From: Grammothele lineata
Taxonomy: Eukaryota > Basidiomycota > Agaricomycetes > Polyporales > Polyporaceae
Length of the DNA: 64,000 nt
Direction of reading: 5' to 3'
Assembly: GCA_002150815.3 (NCBI GenBank)
Contig: NDFF03000396.1
Coordinates: forward strand, 124,001-188,000
Below are positions 25,617 to 37,871 of this stretch, one piece after another. Made by a program: the position numbers and the translations under genes. Numbering within the stretch: the stretch's first letter is position 1; each line of letters opens with the position of its first letter. Below the pieces are notes generated by a model. The model was given only the letters and a program-made list of their open reading frames with translations. It did not search any database and was not told where the DNA came from.

Positions 25617-26955
25617 TCAATCTAGGGTTAGGTCGATGACATCGTCATCGTTTTGAACCCGCGAGTCTCGCGGCTCTCTCTTGACCTCGCTAGATGAGAC
25701 GTTCTTCGTGCGAGCTTTCTTCATCTGACTCTGAATCTCGCGAAGCTCACGCTGGGACTCGCGCAGCCGACGCTGAGAGGACTGGTAAGCTACCGAGACT
25801 TGCGCGACGCCGGGAGGGGAGCTCACCTGCAGCAGCGTAACATTCTCGTCCTCGCTTTCATCGTCGGATAGGTCGATGATGCCCAAGTCACGCGGTGGAT
25901 CGTTCCGCACACGCTTCGGTGCTGGTGAACCTGTGCTCTGAGAGCCACTCCGCTTCAGCGGACGATTTTGAGATGGACCAGCCGCAGGTTCGGGTTTGAC
26001 CGGACGGATCGAAGCAGGGGCGATGTCCTGCGCTTGAAGGAGGTCTGAAAGGCAGCCAATCTCAGATTGAATTCCAGCCCAGGTGAACAGGAGGTTGGCG
26101 AAACACACCTAGAGGCCGATATCTGAAAATGAATTCTGCGATGTTGCCCTCCTGCGGATTTACCAGGTCATAAGTAGTGCAATGTGTGGAGGGAGCGCTC
26201 TTTGTCGCTTGTCCCAACCTGTATGATTTCGTATCGGAGGGGATAGGAATGATGTTTCCATCAGCGCCGCATACGGGAATTGAGGCATGGTACTTACGAG
26301 ACATTATGCGCGCCAGCCTTCTTACTACGTTCGTGAACAGCACCGACAGCTTGAAAGCTTTCCGGATAGAAGGGCGTGAGACGAGAGGTCGGGAAGACAC
26401 GCCTGACGGTGACTTTTATGGAACCTAGGTCGGAAAGCCCGGTCTGTACGCCAAGAAGCGTATCGTCATCTACGAACGTAAGTGCATATAGTCAGCCAAG
26501 CGAGTTGAAACGACACAACGAGAACCAGACAGAGGAGATAGATGCGCACCAGAAGTCTGAAGGTTGGAAAACTGAAACTCCTGCTCAACGGATGCATTGG
26601 TACGAATGGTAGCACGCTTCCCACTTGTGCCAGGCGGACACGCGTTCCCGTGAGCAAGCTTCATGCCATCGAGCTCGTAGTTGAAGAATAGCGTATCCTT
26701 CATGGCAAAATCCTTCCAATGAATCGCGAAGCTCTGGAAACAGGGCAGTCCATGGGCGTCAGGGGTAGGTAGGTACGCAGAATAGGCTCGGCACACAAAC
26801 GTGCAGAGGATGTAATGGGGAAGGCGCACCTTGCCACGCTCACTAGGTATAAAGCACCCCATTGCTATCCCACCATCTCCTTCCACCTGTATGTTGTACT
26901 CTGGGAGTGGCTCGCCGTCGCAAGATATCCAAACCTCGTAGGATTTATGGCGCAT
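25617..26955 (-). CDS. DUF7918 family protein, paralogue 5, with two SUMO-interacting-like motifs
   Basis: Exons 26955-26830, 26733-26550, 26469-26298, 26218-26109, 26044-25827 and 25781-25617 give about 324 residues. Blocks: KSYEVWISCDGEPLPEY and CFIPSERGK (exon 1), FAIHWKD (exon 2), VHERSKKAGAHNVS (end of exon 3), FIFRYRPL (end of exon 4), DLLQAQDIAPASI (exon 5). Exon 5 also carries GIIDLSDDESEDE, an internal hydrophobic-acidic motif of the SUMO-interacting type, after a basic APKRVRN patch. The last exon forms a strong heptad-like segment (RRLRESQRELREIQSQMKK) and ends DDVIDLTLD-stop. Two such motifs flanking a coiled coil would suit binding of poly-SUMO or a SUMOylated complex; that is inference. 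Confidence 0.87.
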
Positions 26956-27290
26956 GCTGACGTCTTGAGACCGGACGTTACGGAGATGGTCTTGGATGTA
27001 ATAGAAAGGTCAGAGAGCGTGATAGTGACGACTCAGTCGATGGTCGCAGCGCAGTCGTGGTCAAGAAGTGTCCAAGTCGAAGGCACAGTGTCCACTGGGG
27101 GCTGCGGATTGGGCCTGAGACACCTTGTCAGGTGACCGCGCCATCCGCGCTTTTGTCTCGGCCCGATCTGGCCGAAGCGATTGCTCGGGACGTTCGAAGG
27201 AAACTGGATACAATGTATGACGATCCATCATAGGTTAATTTCGAGGGGCTGTATCAAGCTCAGAAGTACCAGACGAATGCGCAGGATCCC
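26956..27290. other. Short intergenic region between paralogue 5 and the HET gene
   Basis: About 335 bases with the promoter of DUF7918 paralogue 5 and the 3' end of the HET-domain gene. Nothing else is seen. Confidence 0.45.
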
Positions 27291-29940
27291 CTACGAGATG
27301 CACCACCGTTGGTTGCCCGTTGTCAGCCTGCCCTCAAGCACGATCGCTCCTTCAGCAACTTCAAGCCCAACGCCAGATGCAACCACCACCCATTGCCCTA
27401 CAACGACCGCCTCGATCTCCTTTGCCACATCCCCATCCTCGCCTCCACGCGTGATGCCTACAACAGCCGTATCTCCCCCGGTCCCGTACGCGCGAAACAG
27501 CAGCGCGCACTTCTGCGGTATTTCCAGTGCCCCTCCCGGAACGCGAGGTTGGAACACATACTTCATCCCCGATACGTGGTCCACCGCGTAGCACCGTTCG
27601 GCTCCCTGTAGTGTCTTCTTGCCTCCCGCCCCAACGTTGACGATGAGCCCCTGATATGGCGCATGCAGCCCACGATCGTCGCACATAGCCCCGGGTCCAA
27701 ACGCCATCGCACCAGCCTCCAGGCGCGGAAGGCCGAGCAAGCTACGCGGTGCCCAACGGAATGGCGCGATAGCACACCGTTCCCCCGGCCATGCGGCCTC
27801 GAAGATGATGTCCGCGGGGACATCGCGAAGGAGTATGAGGAGCGCGCCCATGCGCGCGTCGCGGTCTTCTGTAGCGAGTACTGGCCCGAGAGGTAACCCG
27901 AGCGTGATGGCGAGGATGAGTGCTTCGTCTTCTGCCTTGCTTGTTGTGCGATGTTGGATGGCAAGTACAAGACGCTGGTAGGCGGTTGCGTTGGTGGTGA
28001 GTTGGGGTGTGTCGGACGTAGGAGTGGATGATTCGAAGACGGTTTGCTTGAGCGTAGCCGCTGGCGGGATACGCGCGTGGGTGAAGAGGGCGATGTCTTC
28101 GCGGAAGCAGATCCGCGACACGAGGCGGTCGCGCTCGGAGACAGTCGATGTAAGTGGGTCGGCCTCAAGCTTTTGAGGGGAAAGCAAGGTCTGCACGTAA
28201 AGCCGGTTCGCAAGGGCAGCTTCTTGGAGTGTCCAGAGTCGCCGGGTCCAGCAGCCGAACGCGACGAGCATGTCTTGCTCTAACATCGAGACGCGAGTCG
28301 TGTCCAGCCTCTGGAGCTCCCTATCTAGCACAAGAACGCCTGCTGCATCCCGGTGTGTCTGTCCCATCAGAGTGATAGCTTGCTTCCTGTACTTCTTGAG
28401 GTCGTCTCGCACCGGGATACATAGGGTGTCCATCCAAAAGGCGACGTTCGGCTCTCCAGCTTCTTTCAGTCTGGACATGTAGTCGGCTAGGCGTTGCATC
28501 TGACAGCGTGGAAGCGCGTTCTCTTCCGAGTTTCCCAGCCCATGTGACCCTGCGTAACGCCATCAGCACCTAGCAAATGTACTCAGAGAATAATGTGATC
28601 TTACAGACGTGTGAGATCGCGACATACGGCTCGCTCTCATTCACCGACACCTTCAAATCCTTCGAAATCACCACTCTCGGCACCTTCCCCTGATCTAAAA
28701 CCTTACACAGCTCCTCCGGGCGCACCTGCACCATCGCGCACTTGCAGCCCGGCTGGACGTGCACCGTTTCGTACGCCCCCTCGTCGACCTGGTCCGCGAC
28801 GCACGCCCAGTCCGTGCATTTCGTGTGGTCCATCGGCCAGCGGCCGGAGGTAAGGCGCGCCGCGAAGAAGTTGTAGGCGCCGTCGTATCGCTCGAGCAGC
28901 TGGCACTCGCTCTTGCACCATCCGCCTGCGCGCATCTCGTCGATCGCGAAGTCCTTGAGCTCGTCCCATCCCGCGGGGAATGACTGCGCGAGCGCCGGGT
29001 GCAGAAGCAACTCAAGAGCTGAAAAATCGTATGCGCCAGGCCGAACCTCGGGATCTGTGGAAGCGGGGGCGGAGGGGGCGGAGAGGACGAGGGCGAGGAG
29101 AATGGCGCGAAAGAGGATTCGGATGGCTAAGAGTGCCTTGCACTCTCCGTACGAGAGCATACGCGGTTCGAGTTCCGGGTCGGGCTTGTGCGTGGATATT
29201 ACGGTCTGTAACGAGACAACGTGCTGAAGGACCGCGAGTAGCTGCGACCACTTTGGTGCGCGATCCGTCTCGTCCAGCGCGTTCAGCGCCGCGGCCCATC
29301 TGTGAGGGAGAATATCCAGACCGGCGGTGGAGAGCACCTTGTGGGCGCCATTCGAGTGTGTTGTAATACCGAAGTCGGACAATGGGTCGGACTGTAACCC
29401 GGTGATGGCGTTGGCTTGTGCGTGGACGCCGAAGAAAAGCCAGGCCTGAAGGAAGGCGACTTCGTCGCTCAGCGAGGCATCGCCGCCGTCAGCTTTGAAG
29501 CATTTGAGGCTGAGGGAGTCCGCTGGCCTGTTCGCGAGGGCAGATTGAGGTATCGTCTTCCGCCGACACTCGTATTTTCCATCCAGGTCCTTGACAATTC
29601 GTTCAACGGAGGCTAAGATCTCGTTGGGAAATCTACGGTGCTCGCGCTTTCCGTCTAGGATCCAACCTGCTCTCTCCGGGAAGTCCCAGAAGCCATCGGC
29701 GTGATTGTCGTACGGTGTCTTGCTGGAGAGCCACGGAGATTGGAAGGCAATGAAAGATGGGCGAACGGACGGGGGATGGGGAGAGGTCCCATTGCCTTGT
29801 GCGATGACTTGTGCGAGCGACGGCAGAGAATTCGGCTCTAGAGGGCTCATCACGGGTGATGAGCTAGAAATACAGCATAAGAGACGATGGAGTCTGGATG
29901 AGCTCTTCTTGGACGGTGAACGGCTGCGACTGCTTGCCAT
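27291..29940 (-). CDS. HET-domain (heterokaryon-incompatibility-like) protein
   Basis: Exons 29940-28605 and 28549-27291 give about 864 residues. The HET domain begins near residue 440: PYVAISHVWSHGLGN is the classic opening motif, completed exactly by joining the exons across a 55-base intron that splits the Trp codon. It is followed by LPRCQMQRL, FWMDTLCIPV and RLWTLQEAALANRLYV, all expected HET blocks. The first 440 residues precede the domain and match no domain I know; they begin with a Ser/Arg-rich stretch. In ascomycetes HET proteins trigger cell death after fusion of unlike hyphae; in basidiomycetes the family is common but rarely tested. Start at 29940 is the first ATG of an open frame that runs without a break. 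No sign of decay. Confidence 0.88.
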
Positions 29941-30589
29941 CTTGTGTCGACGGAGAACGTGAAAGACTTTGAGGAGACAGAAGACTAACTTGGAGCCGAC
30001 ATCGTCTTTTCACCATGCCTTTGTTCGTGGCCCGCATGTCGAGTCTCCAGAGCATGCCGCTGCGGAGCCCTCATGGTGTCCGCGTTTATGGGAACGGCCG
30101 AGAGAATGGCTGTATGTGGCGTTTTGGTATTGCTTACTCCTTCACTCGATTGCGTCTTCCCGCATCGTTTTCGTACATGCGCCTATGCAAGTGTACGGCG
30201 GGAATACATGAAAGGCCACAAGTTTGCCTGCAACGGCGTGTCAGCGTCATAGCATGAGAATTTGCCCCATCGTTTCGGGCAGGTTGTCTGATATGCTCAC
30301 CGCCATGAGCCTATAGCACGCATCAGGCTGCATTTGAGCGGAGGTATACGGTCATATGTTGAACTTTGGAAGAGTTTCTCATCAAGTGTTGAACGAGGTG
30401 GACGTCGACGAGAGGGAACGGAGGGGAACGGGCGGCGCGTCAGCGCCTTGGGCCACCGACGCGTTCTTGTTCAAGCGCCCGCATCTGACCAGGTGCTCCA
30501 GCGAGCGGGAAACTCGGACTTGTGCGGGCACAGTCAATCGGACACGCACTCTCAGCTTGCTCGACCCCACTCGGCTCATATTCGACGGC
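29941..30589. other. Divergent promoter region of the HET and TPR genes
   Basis: About 650 bases between two divergent start codons. Open frames across the right half run into the TPR gene out of frame and carry no domain. Confidence 0.5.
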
Positions 30590-32128
30590 ATGTTGCGAGC
30601 GACAGCCCGACGACGGACAACCCAACTTATTCATCAACGCCCCCTTGCGCCCCCTGTCCTCGCACGCCGTACGCCTCGCAGGGCACTCACGACGTCATCA
30701 GGTTCATCGTCCTCCTCGTGGACCGACTCGCGCTCGCGCATTTCCACCGTCTTCAGTATTCTTATTGGCGTAGGCGTAGCTTCTACAGCGTATGGAGTGT
30801 GCGTATGCCCCCCATTCTATACCATCTTAACTCTGAACCATTACCCTCTTGCGCGGCATGTGCGTCCAGGTACCAGTTTTACACGACCTTCACAATGTGG
30901 CCGCCCGAAGTGCGCGCCGACCTCCGCGCGGGAATTAAGGCGAAACACCAAGGAGACCTGGACCTGAGCGAGCGGTATCTCAGACGGTAAACCCTCTCTC
31001 TTCTCCACCCAGTATGAAACCCCGAGCTCATGCGTTTTCCTTAGCGCATATGCCACCGCGCAAACCCTCCCCCTCTCTCTCTTCGCCCCCGAACCGCACC
31101 TCAAGCTCTCTGGCATCGCAATCGCGCTCGCCGAGGCGCTCGAAGGCTCTCACAGACCCTCGGAGGCGTACGCGACCTACTCCGCCGCGCTCGCGCAGCT
31201 CCGGGCGCAGCCCCCAGGGACACTGTCAGGGCGCGAGCGCATGCGCGCAGTCGCGCTTGCACACAAACTTGGAGAGATGGCGGAGGTGCAGCAGAGGGGA
31301 CCTGAAGAGGCGGAGGAGTTCCTGGGGTATGCGGTCGAGGAGGTGATTAGGGTCTTGAAGGACCACCCAGGAGGTATCCAGGTAGACGAGAAGGGGAAGG
31401 GGAAGGGAAGGGAAGATGAAGGAGCGACAGGGACGATGCTTGCAGAGCTGGACTTGCCGTGGTGGGTGACCAAGATGGACGTCGCGGCGCCCATGGAGGC
31501 CCTAGGTCGGCACTACGCGCAGGAGAACAAGCTTGAGTGAGTTCTCTTCACCATTTACCCCATGTATGCACACAACGGCGGCCTCTGACGCACACCGCCT
31601 AGTTACGCCACGACGCTCTACCTCCAGGCCATCGGTCTACTAATGAAGCCCCCCGCTGGCTGCAAAGAAGCCGGCATAGAGGATCGCTGTCGCGCTGCAC
31701 AAATCATGAACAACCTGTCCGATGTCGTCTCGCGCGGGCCAGGTCCCCAAAGCCTCGCGCAGGCGGAGGCGTGGGCGCGGCAGGCACGCGGGGTCGTCGA
31801 GAAGACGCGCACGCTGCCGGGTGCGGGAAAGGACCCGGACGCGACGGCGCTCTGCGAGCAGACGTTGGCGGCGGTGTTGTTCAACCTCGGGGCGTTGCTT
31901 GAGGTGCGTACTGCCTTTCCATTAGGGACGTCATTGGAGGAAGACAGAGTTGACATGTGTCGTGTGCAGATGAGCGGAAAAGCCGAGGAGGCGAGGAAGG
32001 CGTTCGAGGAGAGCTTGGAACAGGCGAAAAGGATCGGCATGCGCGCGGGAGCAATGGAGGCGCGCGGTGCGCTGCGAAGATTGGACCGCGCAAGGCAAGG
32101 TGGCGGGGGACAGGGGACAGGTCCATGA
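30590..32128 (+). CDS. Mitochondrial TPR protein, Mgr3-like
   Basis: Exons 30590-30798, 30870-30986, 31045-31536, 31603-31903 and 31970-32128 give about 425 residues. The N-terminus is Arg-rich without acidic residues (MLRATARRRTTQLIHQRP), a typical mitochondrial targeting sequence, followed by a single membrane segment (STVFSILIGVGVASTAYG). The rest is alpha-helical with TPR-like repeats, for example GIKAKHQGDLDLSERYLRRA, YATTLYLQAIGLL and a last one SGKAEEARKAFEESLEQAKR. This plan fits Mgr3-like proteins that help the inner-membrane i-AAA protease recognise substrates; that specific role is inferred from architecture. All four introns restore the frame. Confidence 0.7.
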
Positions 32129-32554
32129 TGGATCCACTCTATCACGAGTGCTCAATCTACCCCTTCTCTCACTTGCCATTATGCGAGCTTCGTTTTTGGC
32201 TTATGAGCGGTCGGCGCAGCGTGAGGTACGTGCTGTATTCACACCGGATGATTGGCCAAGAAATCTATTCAACGACTGCCACAGGTTCTAGTCAAGGATC
32301 AGGCTAACGATACATGCTCCTTCGAGTCCGGGCGTCTCCCATCTCCAGAAACAACTATACACTTGCTATTATCGTTACGATGTTGCGCACTGTGTTGACA
32401 CGCATCCCGATTAGACCATTATTCTTCAAGTGTACACCCAAAATTCCTCACTCGTCCATACTTCCGAGACGTTTAGATAGGCACAGCGTGCTTGGCAACA
32501 ACGTCTACGATGACATTCGTCAGTAATATCTAATACAGGTTAATAGCATAACGC
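32129..32554. other. Intergenic region after the TPR gene
   Basis: About 425 bases, fairly AT-rich, with no gene recognised. Confidence 0.4.
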
Positions 32555-32752
32555 CTACCATCGCTCAGGGTCTGGTGGGCGTAACCACGCCAGAGCTTGC
32601 CACCGTTCGTGCCTGGAAGCATCTGTGAGCAGTATCCTCGTTCCCAGACTCAGCTGATACTTACCTCGTTCCTCAATGACCGGGGCGGCAGAGGCGGTAG
32701 CGAGGGTGGTCGCGAACACAAGGAAAGAGGTAATACAGCGCGAGAACAGCAT
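32555..32752 (-). CDS. Possible very small secreted protein
   Basis: Exons 32752-32665 and 32622-32555 would give 51 residues. The first 23 (MLFSRCITSFLVFATTLATA, then SA) look like a signal peptide with a cleavage site before APVIEER. The 42-base intron has a good GTAAGT donor and CAG acceptor and keeps the frame. The mature part is about 28 residues, contains several Trp and Arg, and has no Cys except inside the signal. It resembles no family I recognise. The short length makes a chance reading frame possible, and another last exon is conceivable. Confidence 0.35.
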   Translation of the reverse strand: MLFSRCITSFLVFATTLATASAAPVIEERGKYQLSLGTRILLTDASRHERWQALAWLRPPDPERW

Positions 32753-34970
32753 GGCGAGTTGGAGGTTGCGGGCGCGAGTTGAGTTTGGCTGTGGGACTTG
32801 GTGGGCAAGAGGTGGTGAGTGTCTGCGTCTCTGCGCTCCCTTCACTTCACTCTTATACCCACCACGACGCCCCAGCGTTCCGCCCTCCGAAAGTTTAAGC
32901 AGCCATAGGTTCGCCTGCGCCGACCCTCGGACACAGTCGTCCGCGCAAAGAGGAAATATGAGGTACCTATTTTGAACGTGCCGTATGGAAAGCATTCTCT
33001 GACGACGTTCAATATGCCTCTTTCTAGAATCACATCGGACCGCAGCGAGAGGGAATGAACCTATCCTGGACGGCGGGGCTGCGCAACTCTCGTCAATGTA
33101 CGGACTCGGACATCCAACTTCTGGACGTGCATGAGGAATAAGCATCTACCCCTCGATGTTCTGGGGCTGTCAAGGCTCAAGTCCTGGACCCGTCAGGCCC
33201 GTGGATGAAGACGACATACGGGTGCAAAGTACAATAAGCAGCGGCACTGGCCGCCGTCCTCATATGATGCGCCGCACAGAATGTGAACATAGTTCGACAG
33301 CGTCACGCGGTGCAATCGCAAGGTGGACAGCTGCAGGACCCAAGACAACCCTGAGCCCAGCATGAGGGCGGCCTCGTGTGCCAGCGCGACGCCCGAGGGC
33401 GCGGTATACGACACCATGGATCGCAACAAGGGTGGCGGTCCCCGGACGGGCGGCGATGCTGACGACGAACCAACTGTCTCTCGAACGAGAAACCGGCCTT
33501 CCCGCTCTGATCTCGTGCGCGGGGCCGCTCCGACTCCACCGCGCGCCAGAAAGAGGGGCGGAGGGCACCGTTCTCCCCACCGTCGCCGTTCTTCGGGCCC
33601 GCGTAGGAGGCCGGGCGTGCAGCAACCGCGTGTTTTTCCTTTGGGGGACAGTGACCGACGTTTTGGAGGCCGGGCCCCCGATTCCTCTCGCCCACTTCGT
33701 GCCTGCTCCCCGGCGTTGTCCGTTCAACGAGTACTTATGCGGTCGGAGAGAGGGGCTGGACCTGCGCTCCGTCGATGTCGCTCCCCACGAGCGTTGGCTG
33801 CCAAGGCACGAGGTTTGCCGGAGAGAGATGGGGTCGAGGATGCAGGCGGGCAAGGTTCAAGAGGAGAGTTTCGTGCGGCGGATGCACGCCGTTGGTGTGA
33901 GAGCAGGTGGGGATATGACTTGCTCTTTCTGTCCTCGCGTCAATGATAGATGTGCATTGCGATGACTTGCATTGCGCTTGACGGAGATTTCCAGGCCTAC
34001 ACAGGGTAATCCACATGGTGTTGGGGAGAAGAATGCGAGAGGACATAGTTTCATGAGCTGAAGGCTAATACTTGCTCGACTGGGTCGAGTTCACCAATCA
34101 TTTCCTACGAGAAAATACCCTCAAACGCAGCCGCTTCCAAATGACTAGCCAGCAAGAGGAATCTACTAAATAAGGCTCTCAGAAACATACCGAAAAACAT
34201 TGATGGGGCCACTTTAGGGCAGGCACGCGAAAAGCTCGTTGAAGTCGCTTGCCAGGGCCCGTCCTGTCTCCAGCGTCGATATTCAATGCTCGGTTGCCAT
34301 AGGCATACTCCTTCTTCTCTTCTGTGGTGTCTTTCACGCCTGTTCCGCCTGCTAAAAGATTCACAGTCCACTGACAATATCAAAGTTCTCGTTTGTCTCT
34401 AAGTCCAGCGCGAGACGCCTTATATCTTCTTCCAGCTGCTATCGGATCTCTCACTGTTAACGTACACTCAAGCGTACTATACCCCATCCTCCGGGGTTGT
34501 CTTTACGACAGATTCTATGTGCCATACCGCTAAAAGACTAGGCTTGCAGATCCCGGCAGTCGCGTCGCGCTTAAGGCACATGATAGTGAATCTGATGACG
34601 TCACGCGTCGTGAGTACTTGCTCGTCGCTCAGTTGCTTCTGACTCTTCCTTTTTCTACATCTTACGACCCTTGCTCTGGCAGGACCATAGTATGCACAAC
34701 ATAAATGTGTGAATAAATGCTGCACTGCTGCAGAAAGGGCCTAATGAGTGGGCTTGTGGCGGTGAGTGGCAGGGTCGGGCCTCGTGGTCACGATACACGC
34801 TTTGGGTGTTACCTAGACCCGCAAAGCGTCCCGACTCTGTTAAGTCCAAAATTCGCGCATGTCGCTCCTTACACACGAACTAACGCCTGCCACACGAGCC
34901 ACCGAAGCTTTCCCCTTCCACTTTCCCCCTGTCACCCTTACGCGGTTCCGAAACGACCCCGCTCACCGCC
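32753..34970. other. Gene-poor stretch with overlapping GC-rich open frames
   Basis: About 2.2 kb. Between 33.26 and 33.97 kb three long open frames of about 195-205 codons overlap on both strands (two plus, one minus), which is expected by chance in GC-rich DNA; none has a recognised domain. From 34.0 kb the sequence becomes AT-richer, and the last 100 bases are the C- and T-rich leader of the HMG-box gene. Confidence 0.4.
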
Positions 34971-36775
34971 ATGGCCAAACCCCTCAACGGCTTCTTCCAG
35001 TACAAGCTCCTCAACCAGGATCACATCTACCAGGAAACCGTCCGCCAAACTGGAAGGCTGAAGCCCTCCGGCGCTGACCTTGTTCGAGTCGCGAGTCAGC
35101 TATGGAATGCAGAGCCTGACGAGACGCGGAACGCCTTCAAAGCCAAGTTCCGGGCAGACATGGCCCAGTTCCGAGCGGACAACCCGGACTACATTCTGCT
35201 ACATCGTCTTCAAAAGGCATCTAAGGCGGAGAAGAAACGTAAAGGAAGCAAACACAAGGCTGCGCGTGTGTTATCGACCCCGAGAGACTCCCCTCCATCG
35301 ACGAGCAGCTCGGGTGCAACCACACCGAGCGGATCCTCGACGCCTTCCACCCCCGGCGGTTTACCCGAGGGGCGGCCTGACGTGTGCAGCGTCTTGCGTG
35401 GCGCTGTGGTATGTGGTCATTTTGGTTGCGTTGGCCGAGGTTTTGCTCATCTTCGGTAGCAGCAGAAGGGTCGCGATTACTTGTATCTTAATGGCCAGTA
35501 TCCCCGGAGTCGGGACGAACCACCCCCAGACGTTGAGTTTGGTATTGATAGCGGACACAACACCCTCTTTCCATATGTCGTTCGTCTCCTCCCGCTCTTC
35601 GCTCCACACGACTTCTGACTTATGTTCATCTCAGGCTGAGCCTGCCCGGAGCAAGCGTTCCGCACCCCGCCCCAACAAGACACGCTATACTCCATATGAA
35701 CATCCAGGACGCCATGTGCGAGTCGCCGGTCCTCATCCAACAGCATCATCGTCTTCGTTCCACGTGCCCCAGTACGTTGAACAGTCCGGAACTGTACCAG
35801 GAGCCCGCGTGTACTACAACCACCCGGCCCCAATGAGCCCCTGGATGTTAGGTGGCTGGGGCCCTACACACGTCGGCACGTACGAATATGCCACCGTGTC
35901 CGCTCTCCGCGACCCGCGCTTGGCTTCCTATGCCGTCTCGGATACCCTCGGGGGATACTCTATGGGAATAGGAATGCGTCATCCCCGTCCGTATGCTGAC
36001 GCACAGGGGATGATGAACGAGTCTGGTTATAGTCTTGCTGAAGTATATAATGGAATGGTTCGTTGCTCTAGTTTCAGACCGGCTGTGTCATAAGCTGATC
36101 TCGGATTCAGCCTAGCGTGACTGACGATCACGATCCGTCCTTTTGGGTGCCCCACGTCGAGTTGTGGAACGCTCAGCTTGGCGCCGCCGATGGGCACGCC
36201 GCGGACGACCAGGTTCCTGCTACTCCTGTTCGTGTTCAATTCTATGCCGTTACAGTATCCCGAGATGCTGACGGTAGCTACAGATTCCTTCCGCCCCGGC
36301 CATGCCAGCCCTGTCTCAAACCACGCCGAGCCCCACACGAGGTCTCATTGCCCCCTCTGACCTCACCCCGGACGCGCCGCAGCCGTCGAACGCGGCCGAC
36401 GTCGCTGATTTGGACGACACAACTCGGGAGGACAGCCTCTTCGCCGCACCCGCGCACGCTCCCTTTGATACCCACGCGCCCGCGACGTCTGTCGACCCCC
36501 AAGACTTCTCACTCGACATAGCCGCCGTCTTCGACGATGCCGGCCTCGACTTGTTCGACCGCAACTGGGACACCCTTCTGGCGGACGGTGCCGTCGCTCA
36601 GGGAGCGGACTTCGCTACAGGCACCCCCGATTCTGGTCTGGAGCTCCCCGACGTCGAGGGCGGCTTGCCATCTGGGACGACGGAAGACGAGCTATTGCGG
36701 ATTATGCAACAGTGGCTCGACGTGCCTACCCAGCTCAGCTCTGTGGGCGAGGATGATCTCGTTGTTCTGCAGTGA
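34971..36775 (+). CDS. HMG-box transcription factor
   Basis: Exons 34971-35408, 35463-35531, 35635-36057, 36111-36212 and about 36278-36775 give about 509 residues. The HMG box is at the extreme N-terminus (residues 1-75): KPLNGFFQYKLLNQ, then VASQLWNAEPDETRNAFKAK and FRADNPDYILLHR, matching the three-helix sequence-specific type with the PDY ending. A basic stretch (KAEKKRKGSKHK) and a Ser/Thr-rich segment follow. Exon 2 encodes QKGRDYLYLNGQYPRSRDEP. The C-terminal third is acidic (DVADLDDTTRED, FDDAGLDLFDRNWD), a likely activation domain. Sequence-specific HMG-box regulators in basidiomycetes often act in mating and fruiting, but no particular orthologue can be named. The last intron is the least certain junction. 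Confidence 0.75.
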
Positions 36776-37871
36776 ACTCGTGCAACATGATCCATACCCC
36801 AACGCTAGTTGCTCATTCTAGGTTATTTGTTTATTTATCTCCTCTTCCTGGCTTCACGTTATACCTTTATTCCCCTTTTTATACTTCATCTATATTTCTG
36901 TCCGTGACGATTCTGCTTGCTTGACTTCCTCATCTTCGGTTTGGCCATATTTTAGAGGTTATTGGCCACAGTGTTCTCAAGTCCACTCTCCTACTGATGA
37001 GTTGTTGTTTTTGTATCCTCGTTTGTTTCCCTTGAGGGCTGAGCCCTACGATAGACAATTACAGCCGTGACAGTCCCTAGAGGTAGGCTATACCCTGTTA
37101 TTATTGCAGATCTTGCTAGGAATGCATTGCTTGTGATGTCAGGCTACGAGCCTCGGTGAAACACCGTGCGTGAGTCATACATATACTGATCTGGAAAGTG
37201 TGCAGAGAGCCTTGCGGAAAACAGAAAATCTAAGAGGCGACGAGAAGTGTTACATGGAAGGGGAGGGGCGAGAGATATACCGAAGTTAACCAGAACGTAC
37301 GCAGAATGTGTACATATCACAGTGCAAACTCTGAGGAATGAACGACCATGACGGGCTAGTCGGTCCGTAGCCTTCCATGAGATCCTGCCGGGGCCTCTCT
37401 GACCATCGGTGTGAGCAACTCGGGGGCTTGGACTCCTCTCGCTAATGAACCAGCCGCCATGTGAGTACAGAGAAGGGTTAGCGTAACTTACAGGTGACAG
37501 GGCATAAACTCGACTTACTAATATAATCCCGCCCTTTCAACTAGAACGATTCGTCCCCGTGCTACGGATTCAGGTAGCTTCTTCTCCATTAAAGCGGAGA
37601 GCACAGGTGGAGTTTACATAGAGCTGGGGCACTCTTACGATGGGATTCTAGAAGATCACTTTGGTCGCCGGAGAGCGCATGCAAACATAACACGAGAGAT
37701 GCCCTGGGATGCTGCAAGGTCGCTGCCGAGGGATCGGACCCTTGTAATGGCAAACATAAAGCATACATTGAAACCCAGCAGCACGAAGGTTAACGTTAAT
37801 CGAACAAACAAAACAGCAATGAAAATAAGCCCAGAAAGACATATACCGGACACCTATGTGGAACCCGCCAA
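36776..37871. other. Intergenic region after the HMG-box gene
   Basis: About 1.1 kb. The first 250 bases are T-rich and probably the 3' untranslated region. No gene, RNA or repeat is recognised in the rest. Confidence 0.45.

Noticed and set aside
33260..33965. Protein-coding genes from long overlapping open frames on both strands
   Set aside because: Three GC-rich frames overlap, none has a domain or convincing splice context, and chance frames of this size are common at such GC content.
36255..36283. 29-base intron in the HMG-box gene
   Set aside because: It would restore the frame but is too short to splice; a 65-base intron at 36213-36277 does the same.
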